A stretch of 64,000 nt of DNA from Eutypa lata (lineage: Eukaryota; Ascomycota; Sordariomycetes; Xylariales; Diatrypaceae). This document shows, piece by piece, positions 34,851 through 48,868 of the stretch. Each line of letters starts with the position of its first letter. The stretch's first letter is position 1. A program made the translations under genes and the position numbers. The DNA lies in contig JAKULF010000007.1 in assembly GCA_022661535.1 (NCBI GenBank), forward strand, positions 1,054,001 to 1,118,000, read 5' to 3'. The notes under the pieces are model-generated. The model was not told the DNA's origin and did no database searches. It saw nothing but the letters and a program-made list of their open reading frames with translations.

Positions 34851-37534
34851 ATTTAAATATAAATAATTATAACGTTATAATATAATATTTTATAATTTTA
34901 ATTAAAATAATAATTATTTATAACGAAATTAATAAATTAATATAATAACGACGTTTAATTTTATTTTATTTATAATTTTATTTTTCGATAATTTTATTTA
35001 AATTAAGTTTAATATTTACGTTACGAAATTTAATATAAATTTCGATATAAACGTAATTAAAAATATTAATCTTTTAATAAAAAACTTATTTATTAAATTA
35101 TTTAATATTTTATTTTTAAAATAAAATAATATTTTAATGTTTATATTTAATTAATTATTATTATTTTTATATAATAATGTATATTTTCGCTTAAGATTTT
35201 TAATATAATAAAAGATTTATTTTATAATTTTTTATAATATATTAAATAATAAAAGTATTTCTTTATATTATAAACGTAAATTAAAAAACGAATTATAATA
35301 AACGATTAAAAAGTTATAAATATTATTAATTTTTATTTTAAATTTAATAAATTTAAATAAAATATTATTATAAAGTTTAATATAAACGTGATAATTATTA
35401 ATATAAATTTTAAAATATATTAAAATATTTTATAATTATTTTATAAAAAGAAATAAAAATAAATATATTTATTTATAATTTTTAATTTAAATATAATTAA
35501 ATATAATATCTTTTTTTAATTTTAAATTCGTTTAAATTAAAACGTTTTATAATTATTAAAAATGTTTAATTTTTTTTTATAAAATTAAATATAAGAATTT
35601 TCTTTTTTATATAATAATATTTTAAAAATTATAACGATTAAAGTAATATAAAAAAAATATTTTCTTTAATATAAGTAATATTTTAAAAAAAGCTTTATAA
35701 TTAAAGAAATAATTAAAATATTTTTATAAATAAAAATTATTAATTATTAAAAGTTTTTAAAAACGATATTTATATTAAAATAATTTATAATATAACGTTT
35801 TTATAACGATATATTAATAAGTATATTATATATAAAATGATTTATATTTTAATTATAAAATATTAATATATAAAATAATTAAAAAATAATTTATAATATA
35901 AAATTTATAATAATAAATATAAATATTATTTTAATAATATTTTTTATTTTAATATTAATGTTTAAATTATATATATTAATATTTTTAATTTTATTTTTAA
36001 TAAATTATAAAGTAATATTATTATAAATTTATAATTTTATATTAACGAATTAATAATAATTCGTTATTATTTTTAATATAAATTTAAAAAGAATTATTAT
36101 TATTTTATAAAAATAATAATTATTATAAATATTAATAAAATAATTAAAAAATAATTAAATAATATTAATATATTTTTTAAATCGTTATATATAATTTAAC
36201 TTAATTATTTATAAAATCTTATAATAAATCGTATATTAAAGATTTTAAAAAATGATTTATAAATTAATAACGAATTTTATTAATATTTTCGTTTATAAAT
36301 AAATATTATTTATTAAGTTTTTTATTTATATTAAAATAATAATTATTATTATTATTTATTATAACGGTTTTATTTTTAATAAAAGCTTATTACGTTTATA
36401 TTTATTTAAATAATTTATTTATATTTTAATTATTTTTTATTAATAAATATTATAAAATAATTATAAAATAATAATATATATTATTATATTTCGGTTTATT
36501 TAATAAATAATTATTATTAATTTTTTATTTTTATAAACGTTATTTAAGAATTTATAATTATTTAATTTTATATTTTATATTTAATTTATTATTTAAAAAT
36601 ATATTACGTTTTTTTTATTTTATTTACTTTATTAAAAAATTTACTTTATAATTATATACTTTTTTAATATTAAGGTTTTATAAAAGTTAATTTTTTATTT
36701 TGCGTTTTTTTTAATTTATTATAATATTAATTTAAATTAATTTAAATTAATAATTAATAAAAAACGATTATTTTATAATTATTTTTTTATTATAAACGAC
36801 GATATATATAATATTTATAATTAAATAAATATAGTAATTATATAATTAAAAAGTTAAAAGTTTTTTAATTTAAAAAGATAAAGTAATTTAATAAAAATAA
36901 AAATAAATCTTTTTATAAATTAAAACGTAAAAAATAATTTATATATAAAATTATTATATAAAAAGATATTGTTTTATATATAAATTTTTATTAATTACGT
37001 AATGTTTTTTATTATTATATTTTTTATTTATTCTTTATTTTTTATTTTATCGTATTATAAGTATATTAAATATATTTATATTTTAAAATAAATAAACTTT
37101 ATAAATTATATATATATTTTTTATTTAAAAAGTTATTCGTTTATTATAAATAATATAAAAGTTATTGTTTTTAAATATATTAATTAAAAATGTTTTTATA
37201 ACTTTTTATAATATATTTAATATTAATATTTAAATTTATATAAATTTATAAAATTTATTTATTAATAATTCGTAAATTATTCGTTAAAATATTAATTTAA
37301 AAAAAAGTTAAATTAATAATTTTTTAAAGTTTATATATTTAAATTTAAATTTATGTTAAAATAATTATAAAATAATTTAATTAAATAAAAATATATATTA
37401 TTAAACTTTCGTTAATAACGTTATTTTTATCGAATAAAAACTTTAAATTGAATTTTTTTTATATTATTTTAAATTTTTTTTATATATTTTATAATAATAA
37501 ATAAAGTTAATAAATATTTAATATTATTAAAATT

Positions 37535-37640
37535 AAAAAATAATAATTATTAAATAAATATACGTTTAATAAAATTAAATATAAAAAATAATAATTATTA
37601 AATAAATATACGTTTAATAAAATTAAATATAAAAAATAAT
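37535..37640 (+). repeat. 48-bp tandem repeat within the RIP block
   Basis: Two full copies of a 48-bp unit containing AATAATAATTATTAAATAAA and ACGTTTAATAAAATTAAAT are followed by a partial third. The two full copies look identical, which is unusual inside a block where copies are mutated independently. The duplication is therefore probably later than RIP, or was sheltered. Confidence 0.6.
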
Positions 37641-40600
37641 TTAACGATTATTTTATTATAATTTATATTTAATTAATTTAATTCGTTTAAATTAAAAAGA
37701 TTCGAAATTTCTTTTATTTAATTATAATATATTTAAATCGAAATATATAATATAATTTTATTTATTATTATAATTATTAAAATTAAATTAAGTTTTTATT
37801 AAATAAAAAAAAAGTTAAATTTTAAATATAAATTAAAGTTTAAAATAAAGTTTAAAATTATTAATTAAAGTTTTTTTATTATTTAATTTTTCGGATGTTC
37901 CTTATTAATTAAATCATTTTAAAATTAATTTTTTTTTTATTTTAATTTTATTAATTTTATTTTTTATTATTATTAAAATATTATATTTATAATTATATTT
38001 ATTTTATTATTAAAGGATTTAAATAATTATAACGTTATTAAATCGTTTTAAAAAAAATTAATAAATATTTAAATTAAAATTAATTAATTTAATATGTAAT
38101 ATAAAATATTAAATTATTTTAACGATAAATATAATAAAAAAAAATATAAAATACGAAAACGAAAAAAAAAATAAAAAAAATAAAAAAAAAGAAAAAAAAT
38201 AAAAAAATAAAAATTAAAAATTAACGAAAATAATTAATATTATATTTCCTTTATAAGGTAAATTAATAATAATTTTAATAATAATTTATTTAATTTTTTC
38301 GTTTTTTAAATTAATATTATAATTATTCTTTTTCGTATTATTAATAATAATTAATATAAATATTAAAAATAATAATATAAAAATTAAATTTAATAATTTA
38401 TAAATTAAAAATAATTTTAAAATAAATTTAAAAAGTTTAACTTTAATGTTTTTTTTTTAAATTTATAAAATAATAAGTTTAATAATATAATTATTTAAAA
38501 AAAATATAAAAAACTTAAAATTATTTTCGATTTAATTTAATATATTTTATTAAATTAAATAAGCTTTATATAAATCGTAAATAAAAATATCGAAATATTA
38601 AAGTTAATATATTAATATTATAATTTAAAGATAAATTATTTAATTATTAAAAGAATTAAAATAAATATATTTATTAAATATAAACGTTTTTAAAAATATA
38701 AAAAATAAAAAGAATAAATATAATATATTAATCGTAATAATTTATTAAAAATAATTAAAGTATATAATTTAAATAATTTTAAAATAACCTTTATATAAAT
38801 TATATAATATATTAACTTTTTCTTTATTTTAATTATAAAACTTAATTTTATTTAAATATTTTAACGTAAATATAATCTTATTAATTAATTTTTATATATT
38901 TTAATATTTATTTTCTTTATTATAAAAAATAAATATTTTATTATTTTTATACGATAATATTTTGCGATTTTAAAAATATATTAATAAAAACTTATTTAAA
39001 ACGTATATAAATATATATTAAAATTATTATTAATAATATATTAAAAGATATTTTAAATTATATTTATATATTTATAATATATAATATTTAAATTATTTTT
39101 AATTTAATTTTTATATTTTAAAAAATTATTATTTATTAAATTAATAATAATTAAAAATTACGTTATTTTTTAATTAATATTTAAGTTTATATAAATAAAA
39201 TAAAAAGAATAAATAAAAATCATTTATTAATTTACTTAAAAGAATTAAAATTAATTAATTGTTTTTAAGTTTTTATTACAAATAATAAATTTAATATATT
39301 TTAAAGTTTTATATAAAAATAATTTAATTAAAAATTTAACGTTAATAAGTTTAAATAATTAAGAAAAGTTTATTATTATTTTTATATATTATATATTTTT
39401 TAAAAAATATATTAATTTTTTTTTATTATATATAATATATAATTATCGTTAAAATTTATATAAATTAAATAAATTAAAAAAAAATATAAATTATTTAATT
39501 AAAGCGATAATTTTTAAAATTAAATATTAAAATATATAATTTATATAATATATATATTTTAAAATAATTATAAAATAATTTATTATTTAATGTTTTTTTA
39601 AATATAAACTTTTATAAAATAAGTTTTTTTTAATATTAAAAAATAAAAGTTTTTTCGTTTTAAATAAAAAAAAATAATTAATAATAAAACTTTAATTTTT
39701 AAAAGATTATTTAAATTAATTTATAATATATAATATTATTAAAGCTTTTTTATTTATTACGTTTTATAAAATTATAACTTATAATTTAAAAATAAATAAT
39801 AATTTATAAAGTTTTTATAAAATAAAAATACGAATTTTTTATTAAAAAATATAAATATTTTTATTATTTTTTTAATATTTTAAAAAAATTTATTTAATTA
39901 ATAAATATATTTAAAACTTTTCGAAATAATTATATTTTAAATATAATAAATAATTATAAAATAATATTTAAAATACATTAAAAAATACAAAAAATATACT
40001 TTATAAAAGTTATTAAAAAATTCGAAAGAAATAACGAATTTTAAAACGTTATTTTTAAAAAAAGATAATATAATAAAATTACGTTATTAATTATAATTAA
40101 TATAAAAAAAAGTAATATTAATTATTATTAAAGTTTTTAAATATATTAAAAAGTTATAAAATAAAAATTATAAATTAATATATTTATTTATTTTATTTAA
40201 TTTCTTTATTATAATAATATATATTATATATCGTAATTATTTTAATAACTTTTAAATAACTTTTAAATTAAATAAAAACAATAATAAATTTTATTAAAAA
40301 GTTATTTTTTATTTTAAAAAAATATATAAAAAATATTAAAAAAATTATAAAAAAAAGAAATTATAAATTTATTATATATATATATATATTTCGATTTAAA
40401 TTAATATAAATAAAATAATATTATTAAATTTAAATTTTAAAAAAATAATATTAAATTTTATTTAATTTATAAACGTAAATAATTTTTAATTAATATTTTT
40501 TTATTATTTTTTTATTATTTTAATAAAAGTTCGTTTTAATATTAAAATTAACGTATTAAGCTTTTAACGAAATTATAATAAATTTCGCTTTAATTTAATT

Positions 40601-43600
40601 ATATTAATACGTAATATTTTTTATATTTAATATATATTTATTTTAATAAAGCGTATTTAAAGTTTTATACGTTTATATTTTAATTAAAATTAAAATATAA
40701 TAAAAATAAATATTTTTCGTTTTATTTTATTTATATTATTTTATATTTAAATAAAAATATTTAATATAAATAATAAAATTATTTATAATAAATATAAAGA
40801 AAAAATAATATATAAAAAATACGAAAAACGATAAAAGAAATTTTAAAAAACGTTTATAATTTTTTATATTATAAAGTTTAAAAGTTTATTTAAATAATTA
40901 TATATTTAATTAAAAAAACTTATTAATATATTAAATAAAAACTTTTTTTTATTTAAAAAAAATAATAAAGTTTAATTTTAAAAAAAAATATTTTATAATA
41001 AATAAATTATTATAATAATCGAATTTAAATATAAAGGTAATAAAATTATAATAATTAAAATTAATATCGTTATACGAAATAAAAAAATATTAAATAAAAA
41101 AAATATAAAAATATTATAAAAAAAAAATAAAAAAAAATAAAAAAAAAATATATATATATATAAAAAAAAAATTAATATTATTAAATTTAAAGGATTTTTT
41201 ATTTTAAATTATTTAAAAATTAAGTATAAAATTTAAAATAAAAATAAAATTAATACGATTTTAATAATAAATAAAACTTTATATTAAAATTAATTAAATT
41301 TTATTTAATAAAAGATTTAAATAAGTTAAAATTTAATTAATAATTAATAATTCGAAATTAAAATAACGTTAATAATTTAATTAATTTTAAAAAAGATTTA
41401 ATACTTTAATTAAATATATTGTTTAAGTTTTATAAATTATTTAACTTTAATTATTTATAACTTATAACTTTTAAATTTATAACTTTTAAACTTATAGTTT
41501 TTAAACTTATAACTTTTAAACTTATAAACTTATAAACTTATTTTATAACTTTTAAACTTATAATTAATTTATAATTATATATAAATAATTATAATACTTA
41601 TAAATAATTATAATAATTATAAATTTAAAAATTATAAATAATAATAATTAATTATATAAATAACTTATAAATTTATTTTATAATATATAAATTTATAATT
41701 AATTTATAATTATATATAAATAATTATAATAATTAAATTATTATAACTTATAAATTTATAACTTATAAATTTATTAATTAATTATTAATTATTTTTCGAA
41801 CTTATAAACTTATAAATTATAATTTTAAAACTTTAATTATTTAAAGATTTTTAAAGTAATATAATTAAATAATATAATTAAATAATATAACTTTAATTAA
41901 TTAACTTAATTATAAATCGATTAAATTTATATATAAGCGTAAAATTAAATATATATATAAAGTTAAATAAAAGATTTATATATAATAATTAATATAAAAA
42001 GCTTATAATATAATAATTAAATTTATAAAATTAATAATACGTAATAATAAATTTATAAAGCTTAAAATTTAAATATTAAAAAAAAAGTAAAAAGATTTAA
42101 ATTTCGTAACTTAAATTTTTCGAATTTTTTAAATATTTAAATTATCGTAATATATAATTTATTATAAAGTTTATAAATAAAAATAAATATTATAATAATT
42201 CGAATAACTTTATTATTATTAATAATTTACACTTTAACTTTTTAATTAAACTTTTTTAAATTTAATATAATAAATTATAACTTATAAAGTAAAACTTTAT
42301 CGATTTTAAAAGTTAAAAAAAAGTTTTTAAAGCTTATAAAAGGCCGTATTTTTTTACATCGTAATAATTAATAAAATGTTAATTTTAATAAGTTAATATT
42401 AATAAATAACTTTTATATAATTAAATAAATTATTATAATTTTAAACCGTATTTAAAAATTAAAAATTATTTAAATTATATATAAGCGAAATATAACGTAA
42501 TTAAATTAATAATAAATAAATAAAATATAAAATTATAAAAAATTATTCTTTTTTAATTTTAAGTTATAAAATATATTATTTAATATTTATAAAAAATAAT
42601 TACGAAATAATTATTATAATTATAATTTTTAAAAAAAAACCGAATAATATTTAATATATATTTATATTAAGTTTAATATTTAATTATACTTTATTATTAA
42701 TTTAAATAAAGTTTAATTTTTGTATTTCTTTTATTAATATAATAAGTAATTACGAAAATTAAATATTTATATATATTTATAAAAATTTTTATTAATTTAT
42801 ATTTATAATTTTTATATATAATAATTTCTTTTTACGTAATAATATAACTTTATATTATTAAGTCGTTATAATAATAAATATTATAAAATAATTATAAAAT
42901 AATTTTTAATTAACGTTTATAATTAATTTAAATAAAATATTACTTTTTAAAAGTTACGAAAAAATATTAAAAAAATTAATAATAAAACGAATTATTAAAA
43001 AGGTATTAAAAAAAATATTATTAAGTTAATTTATAAGAAATGTTTTATAATTTAATAAAGCTTTTAAAAAACGTATAAAGTTAAAAAATAAATAATTTTA
43101 TTTATTTTATTAAATATAATATTATTTATTAATTTAATATAATAATAACTTTTTAAAAAATTAAACGTTATTAATTTAAAACGTTTTTTTTAATTTTTAA
43201 AGTATTATTTTAACGTTTAATTTATAAAATTATTCGAAAGTATAATATTAAATATTAGTTTTAAATTAATATTATAAGCGCTTTATAAAAAGTTACAAAA
43301 GTTATAATTATTAAAATAATAAAAAGTAATTTATTTTATTTAAAAATTAAATTAAACTAATTTTAAAATAATTTAATAATACGTATAATTATTAATTTAT
43401 ACGTTATTTATATTAAGCGTATTATTATTTAATAAAAAAATATATAATTAATATAAACTTTTATATTTAATTATTTAATTTTAAATAAATTTTAAATAAA
43501 TAAAAATAAAAAAGATAATATTAAAGTTAATATATTATATATATAAAGAAATAAAAAAGAGTTAATTAAATAATTAAAAAAAAATTAAAATTTTTAAAGT

Positions 43601-43769
43601 TTAAAAAAGTAAAAATAACTTATTATAAAAAATAATAAAATAAATATTTAAATTTAACTTTTATTTTTATTAAGTTTTAATTATAAAAAAAAGTATAAAA
43701 TAAAATACGAATAAATATTATAAATTATTAATTATTTTAAATTATTTTATTAAAAAAAATAATTAAATT

Positions 43770-43985
43770 TATAAATAATTTATAAATATATAAATTTTTT
43801 ATTTATAAATTATTTATACATATTTTAAAAAAACTTATAAATAATTCGTAAGTATTTTAAAATATTTACAAGTTATTTATAAATTTCTTAATATTTTTAA
43901 AAAAGTTTATAAATAATTTATAAATAAAAAAAAAAGCTTATAAATATTTATAAATTCGTAAATATTTTATTATAAACGGGCTTTT
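43770..43985 (-). repeat. Right subterminal array, inverted relative to 34600-34850
   Basis: On the minus strand this reads as further copies of the CTTACGAATTATTTATAAG-TTTTTT type unit found at the left end. Just outside it composition rises locally (AAACGGGCTTTTTTTACC near 43975-43993). Mutation prevents exact alignment. Confidence 0.4.
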
Positions 43986-45283
43986 TTTACCTTTAAATTA
44001 AATAACTTTAAAATTATATTTAAATTAAATTTAAAGTTTAATTAAAATAACGTATTAAATAATGTTATTAATTAAATAAAATGTTTTTATATTAATTATA
44101 TTTATAATAATTTAATAATTTAATTAATATATTTCGTTTATAAAGTAATATCTTTTTTTATTTAATAATATAATTCTTTATATTAAGTAATTAAAAATAT
44201 TATAATTTTTTAATTATAAATTTTATTAAGTTTTTTTTATTATAAAAAAAATAAATTATTATACTTTTTTATTACGTATAAGTTAATTTAAAAGTAAAGT
44301 ATAAGTTATTACGAATAATAATAATTATTTAAAATGCTTTAAAACTTAAAATAAATAATTAAAAAATTTTATATATAATATAAAAGCATCGAATATAAAA
44401 TTATTTTACTTCGAAAGTTTAATAAATAACTTTAATTGTAATATCTTTTTAAACGCAAGTAATTATATATAATATTAATTTTTATTTAAACTTATCGAAG
44501 CTTTTTTAAAAAAACATATTATTTATAAAGTTTAAATGCTTAATTATATATAACTTTTTAAGTTTTTTATACTTTTAAAAATTAATTTTTTTATATTATA
44601 AAGATTCGTTTATATATTAATTACGTTTAAATATATAAAATAAATAAAGTTAAAAGTTATTAATAAAATTATATAATAATATAATAACTTATTATATAAT
44701 ATACGTTTAATTTAAACGTTAATTAAAAAGTTCGTTTATAATTATTTTTAATAATAAAATATATATAATTAAATGTTTTCGTAAAGTTAATATATATTTA
44801 TAATAAGTTTAAAATTAAATAAAAAGTTAAATGTTTAAACGATTATAAAGGTTTATATTTAATAATAATTAACTTTAATCTTTTATTTAAGTTTTTAAAA
44901 TTAATAAAATTTAAGTTTAATTATTCGAAATTATTTTTTATAAAGATAAATTTAATAATAATTTATTTAATATTTATTCTTTTAATGAAAACATTATCTT
45001 TATTAAATTAACATTAACTTTTTACTTCGTTAAAATAGCGTTATTAATTTACATATAAATGAAAAAAAGAATAATATAACATTTAAAGATTCGTTTAAGG
45101 TTTATAAAGTAAGCTGTAAGTATTATATGTATATATATATATATAAGAATGCATCTATATATAAACAGCTTGGGCTTAACTTTATATAAGGCTTAATTAC
45201 TAGTTTTATTACATTATCACTTAACCGTGTTTTAACCATTATATTTTAAACCTATTAGAGTATTAAGCTTAAAATATATTAAT

Positions 45284-46130
45284 ATGACGACAACTGACGT
45301 TGAGCTATTGGCTGCCTGGACTCCTCGATCACCCGACTATGAATTTGTTAAGTGCAGATTTAAAGTCGTCGACTCCGCCGACTTAGTACAAATCAAGTAC
45401 GTATTCGTCGAGGACGGTACATACCCATTAGAGTGGGCATCCAGTCAAGACATCAACGTTGAATTTCCGCCCTTCCCTGTGGGTGACTGGAATTGGGGCC
45501 GAATCCGCAAGGATTCCGACTCCGGTAAGCCCGTCTTTGCCAGTACACAACGAAAGACCCTCCTTAGTGTCATAAATACCTGGCACCCGGTCCAGATTGA
45601 TTACTTTAATCTGACGATAGGCGGTGGGTTGGGGGATGTCCCACCTTATGAACCTCGGGAGGAGAGAGAGCGGATTGTAAGACATCCTCTTTTCAAGTGT
45701 CCAGTGCGGATGAAGATCGCTCAGCTCCCTCGGGAGATAAATGATATAGAAAAGGAGACCAAGGCTTACCAACTGATCGATGGTAGAGAAATCGGACCTA
45801 AGTTCCTCGGGCATGTTACGGAAGGGGGGAGAGTTATTGGTATCTTGACAGAATGGTATTCGAATGCCGGGCGGCCGGGGCCCAGAGATGCGCCCGCACT
45901 TCTGAAGGTTTTAGGTGATCTTCACGATCTCGGCATGGCGTATAAAGATGATGTGAACGGCTACTTCTTTCGTACTAACGAGGGTAAGATCTTACTTGCT
46001 GATTTTCAGACTGTGATGTTTAACGCAAATCCGTGGGAAAAGCGGAAGAACTTGGAACAGGTACGGCGTTGAGACCGTTCGATTCTCGATTTTTGACTAT
46101 TAATTATTCCAGTTTAGCATTTGTCTTTAG
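45284..46130 (+). CDS. Kinase-like fold protein lacking the catalytic-loop Asn (probable pseudokinase)
   Basis: Exon 1 (45284-46060) and a tiny exon 2 (46113-46130), joined by a 52-nt intron (GTACGG, TATTAAT branch, CAG), give 265 residues. The C-terminal half follows the protein-kinase-like pattern of fungal PKL proteins. It has a Lys/Glu pair candidate (K144 in RMKIAQLP, E158 in EKETKAYQLI), the hinge-like ILTEWYS, the catalytic loop LHDLGMAYKDDVNGYFF and a DFG-like ADFQT (D240). Asp223 is present, but the Asn five residues later is Phe228, so phosphotransfer is doubtful. The first 130 residues have no family I can name. The start lies directly at the edge of the RIP block, so its promoter is AT-rich mutated DNA. 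Confidence 0.65.
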
Positions 46131-46218
46131 ATGAAGAGCCAGTAGTCAATGGATTTCTAATATTCGATTTCCAGCATGGACATATATATTTTGATGGCAC
46201 TGAAGGTGTTAACATTAT

Positions 46219-47991
46219 TTACGGTGACATTAATTTCGAATTACCGTCTTTTGTAGTTGTTGCTTGAACTGTTAAGGGGATATTCTTTACATCTGTGCCA
46301 CTTTCAACAACACTCTCAGTGTTGACCGCATGCTCATCTTGTCCATTACAAACAACATCATAATCGTCAGGCATATGTCCCTCTAAGCCTTCTTTTATCC
46401 CGACTATGAAATATTAGTAAAGTTCAAGGCATGATATACATATGGTAATGTGGACTTATAACACAGCACGTATATGAATTTAACAAGAAGTGGCACCCAA
46501 GTGGCTAGGGCTAGAAGCTGTCCGAAGCTCCACTCCATTTCAGAAGTGTCTCCTTCAGCATCCTTGATAATTTCTGTGCGAAGTATGAACAACAAAAAGA
46601 GTGACGACCACATTATGCAGAATGAAGCGACGAAAATCAATCTATATATCACCCTTCTGATACGAGACAGGGTTCTCCGTCGTTTGTGGCCCTTGGAGAC
46701 CCTCTTCGCTCGCCAACGAAGAATTAGTGATATTGGGCCCAAGATCAAGGTAAGGAGGAACGGTATAAAAAGCAGAATCTCTAAGAATCCGGATATATCG
46801 TAATAAATGAAATGGCTTAAAGTGACGCCGGACTTTTCGTGCATATCTTGATCTACACCAACCCAGTACTGTAGCTGGGTCATGAAAAGCGTTAGAAGCC
46901 AAAGCACGTAAAGCACTGCCACTGAGAAATTTCGCAATCTTTGGCGTCTTCCTATTATTCAAAATTAGCTACTATACAGTTTATGATAGTATAGGAGTAG
47001 AAAAGGGGTAAAAATCCAAGGATCGATGTCAATGAAAAGCCTTTCCGCAGCTACAAATGGTAATTATTCTGCTACGTATTGAGTAACTGGGTGCGATGTA
47101 TTGAAATAACAGCATCTTACTTGAATGAAGCAAACCATGCAACACTGCGATAGTTGATGCTGCAAAAGCCGATACGACACCCACTAGCTGATAGTCGTAG
47201 CTCCTGGCGTCTTTTCCTTGGATCCATTGTATTCGTAGCTCATCATTGTCCGGCCGCGTAACGAAGATAATCAGACCAGCGAGTATCATAGCATAACTTA
47301 AAGTGATGGCGCTTGTGAAGAGAGTTGGCGTTGTCCCTCTAATTGCGTCAAGTAAACCTATCCATTGGCGTCCAAATTTAGTATTGGTGGCATTTGCTTG
47401 ATTCTTCCGAAAGTAATATTCGTAGATATATGCTACTGTGTGGAAGGTTATGAGCAATACTTCGATGCTATATGAAACCATGACCTTATTTCATAGTCAG
47501 TACAAGCTTCCGTCCGAGTGGTTTATATTGCGAAGACTCACTCCAACACCAGCAATATCGGGATTCCCGGATAGTCCGAGAGCGGAACGCAGCTCCTTGT
47601 CGCAGGTTTCCCGAGGTTCTATAAGTAGTACCTGAGCATAAGGGGCCCAAAACTTCCCGAGATCTGAATCCTCGTTATCCCGGCTGGTTCCTGTACAGAG
47701 TGAGTTGTTCCCGTAATACCACTGGAAGAATTGACAATGCGACGGACGGGACTCCGATGGGAGGGATTCCATGATATATTCTTCAGCTGTTGCGATAGGC
47801 ACATAACAAAATGGTGCTTCGGTGTCCTCGGGTTGACGGCTAACAGATGATGCAAACTCGCTGAAAAGTATGCAATTTTGTGGCTGGGTGGTATCAAAAT
47901 CATCGGCAGGCGGCGCTGTCCAAGTGCCCTCTTTGCATTGGACACCATCGTATCTATGCCCATCGTCTTCATTTCTTTTGTTTGACGGCAT
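46219..47991 (-). CDS. Multi-pass membrane protein of a fungal family of unknown function
   Basis: Exon 1 (47542-47991, start MPSNKRNEDDG) encodes a Cys-containing soluble part ending FWAPYAQVLLIEPRETCDKELRSALGLSGNPDIAGVG. Exon 2 (47121-47484) starts VMVSYSIEVLLITFHTV and holds three hydrophobic helices. A middle exon near 46960-47070 is uncertain. A long exon (about 46430-46955) carries four more helices (NFSVAVLYVLWLLTLF, LEILLFIPFLLTLI, IFVASFCIMWSSLFLLF and LALATWVPLLVKFIYVL). A last exon (46219 to about 46397) encodes GIKEGLEGHMPDDYDVV and a polar tail. The ETCDK...GNPDIAGVGV block recurs in many ascomycete membrane proteins without known function, often in accessory regions. Exact splice sites of the last two introns are not certain. 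Confidence 0.65.
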
Positions 47992-48417
47992 GATCGGGAC
48001 TCTCAAACACACGAGTACCTACTGGATGTGAACTTGGCAACATAAAGCCCGCTATTTACACAATGTCGAAGTTCATGGAAATCATGGTCAAGTGTAGCTT
48101 ATTCAAGTGTAATTTTAATTGACAATTCGCTTGGCTGAAACCATCATAAGCCTCCTGATAAGCCACACGGCGAGCTGTTAGTTACGGGCCACATACACAT
48201 GAACAAGGGTATAAAAGACCGTACATAAACGGCTGGGGGTAGCTGAAATATATTTGGTGGTAACAAGTCCACTTACCATGCATCCTCCCCTCTTTCACCC
48301 ACCCAGCATACACCTCCTCATACGTGTACATCGTTCGGAACGGATTGAAATGTCTTAGCACAAACCAGAATATATCATAGATGGACAAGGATGTGATTGC
48401 AGGCCAGGCATTCATAC

Positions 48418-48587
48418 AAGAGCAGAGATAGTAGTACTGATAACTATAATAAACAAGAAGTACACCGCATATCCCTCGGTAGTAAGATGCTGCAGAAAGT
48501 CCTATAAAGTCGGATGAGGTATAGTAAAACGCACCAATTATAATGTAATCGAGCGTCGTCTTCACTTACCATACCCATTTCAGCCAT
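48418..48587 (-). CDS. Possible small single-pass membrane protein
   Basis: A short exon (48570-48587, MAEMGM) has a GTAAGT donor. It splices in phase to 48418-48501, which reads DFLQHLTTEGYAVYFLFI, then a hydrophobic helix (FIIVISTTISAL), and reaches a possible donor GTATGA. Where the next exon lies is unclear. Another frame over the same bases runs open to 48182. I recognise no family and rate this as weak. Confidence 0.3.
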
Positions 48588-48868
48588 TTCATCGCTTATT
48601 TTTAGAATATGCAAGTTGGTATTCAGCTGCGCTGGCGGCTAAGGCTAGGCTTCCCGCAAGGCATATTTCATTGGCCTGCTATTGCACCGTGCCTGACTGG
48701 CGCGTCGAGCTGAACGAACCAAGAAAGCAGCTTTAAACCGTTTCCCCGCGGTCGCTCCTTTGCTCTCCTACAAATCGAGGCAATCCGATCATCCGTAGAA
48801 GGCAATTGATGTTAACATAGTTAGAAGTTACCAATCTGTATATCCCCCTTCATCTTCCCCTCGCCACA
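48588..48868. promoter_or_regulatory. Divergent upstream region of the coiled-coil gene
   Basis: This is a 280-bp gap before the ATG at 48869, with a pyrimidine-rich CCCCCTTCATCTTCCCCTCG stretch directly upstream of the start, typical of fungal leaders. No specific operator was recognised. Confidence 0.35.

Larger units (their letters stand above)
34590..45120. repeat. RIP-mutated AT-rich block 2 (about 10.5 kb)
   Basis: The sequence is almost pure A/T. The few remaining C/G lie mainly in CG, with some CT/AG, and CA/TG is nearly absent over more than 10 kb. Every frame is saturated with stops. The size suits one or more nested transposons. No domain could be recognised, because most informative codons have been converted. 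The right edge ends within about 160 bp of the gene at 45284. Confidence 0.85.

Noticed and set aside
34590..45120. Mitochondrial DNA insertion or centromere as an explanation of the AT block
   Set aside because: The near absence of CA/TG with retained CG, the repeat arrays and the sharp edges fit RIP of repeats better. No mitochondrial gene was readable, and a centromere cannot be judged from 10 kb.
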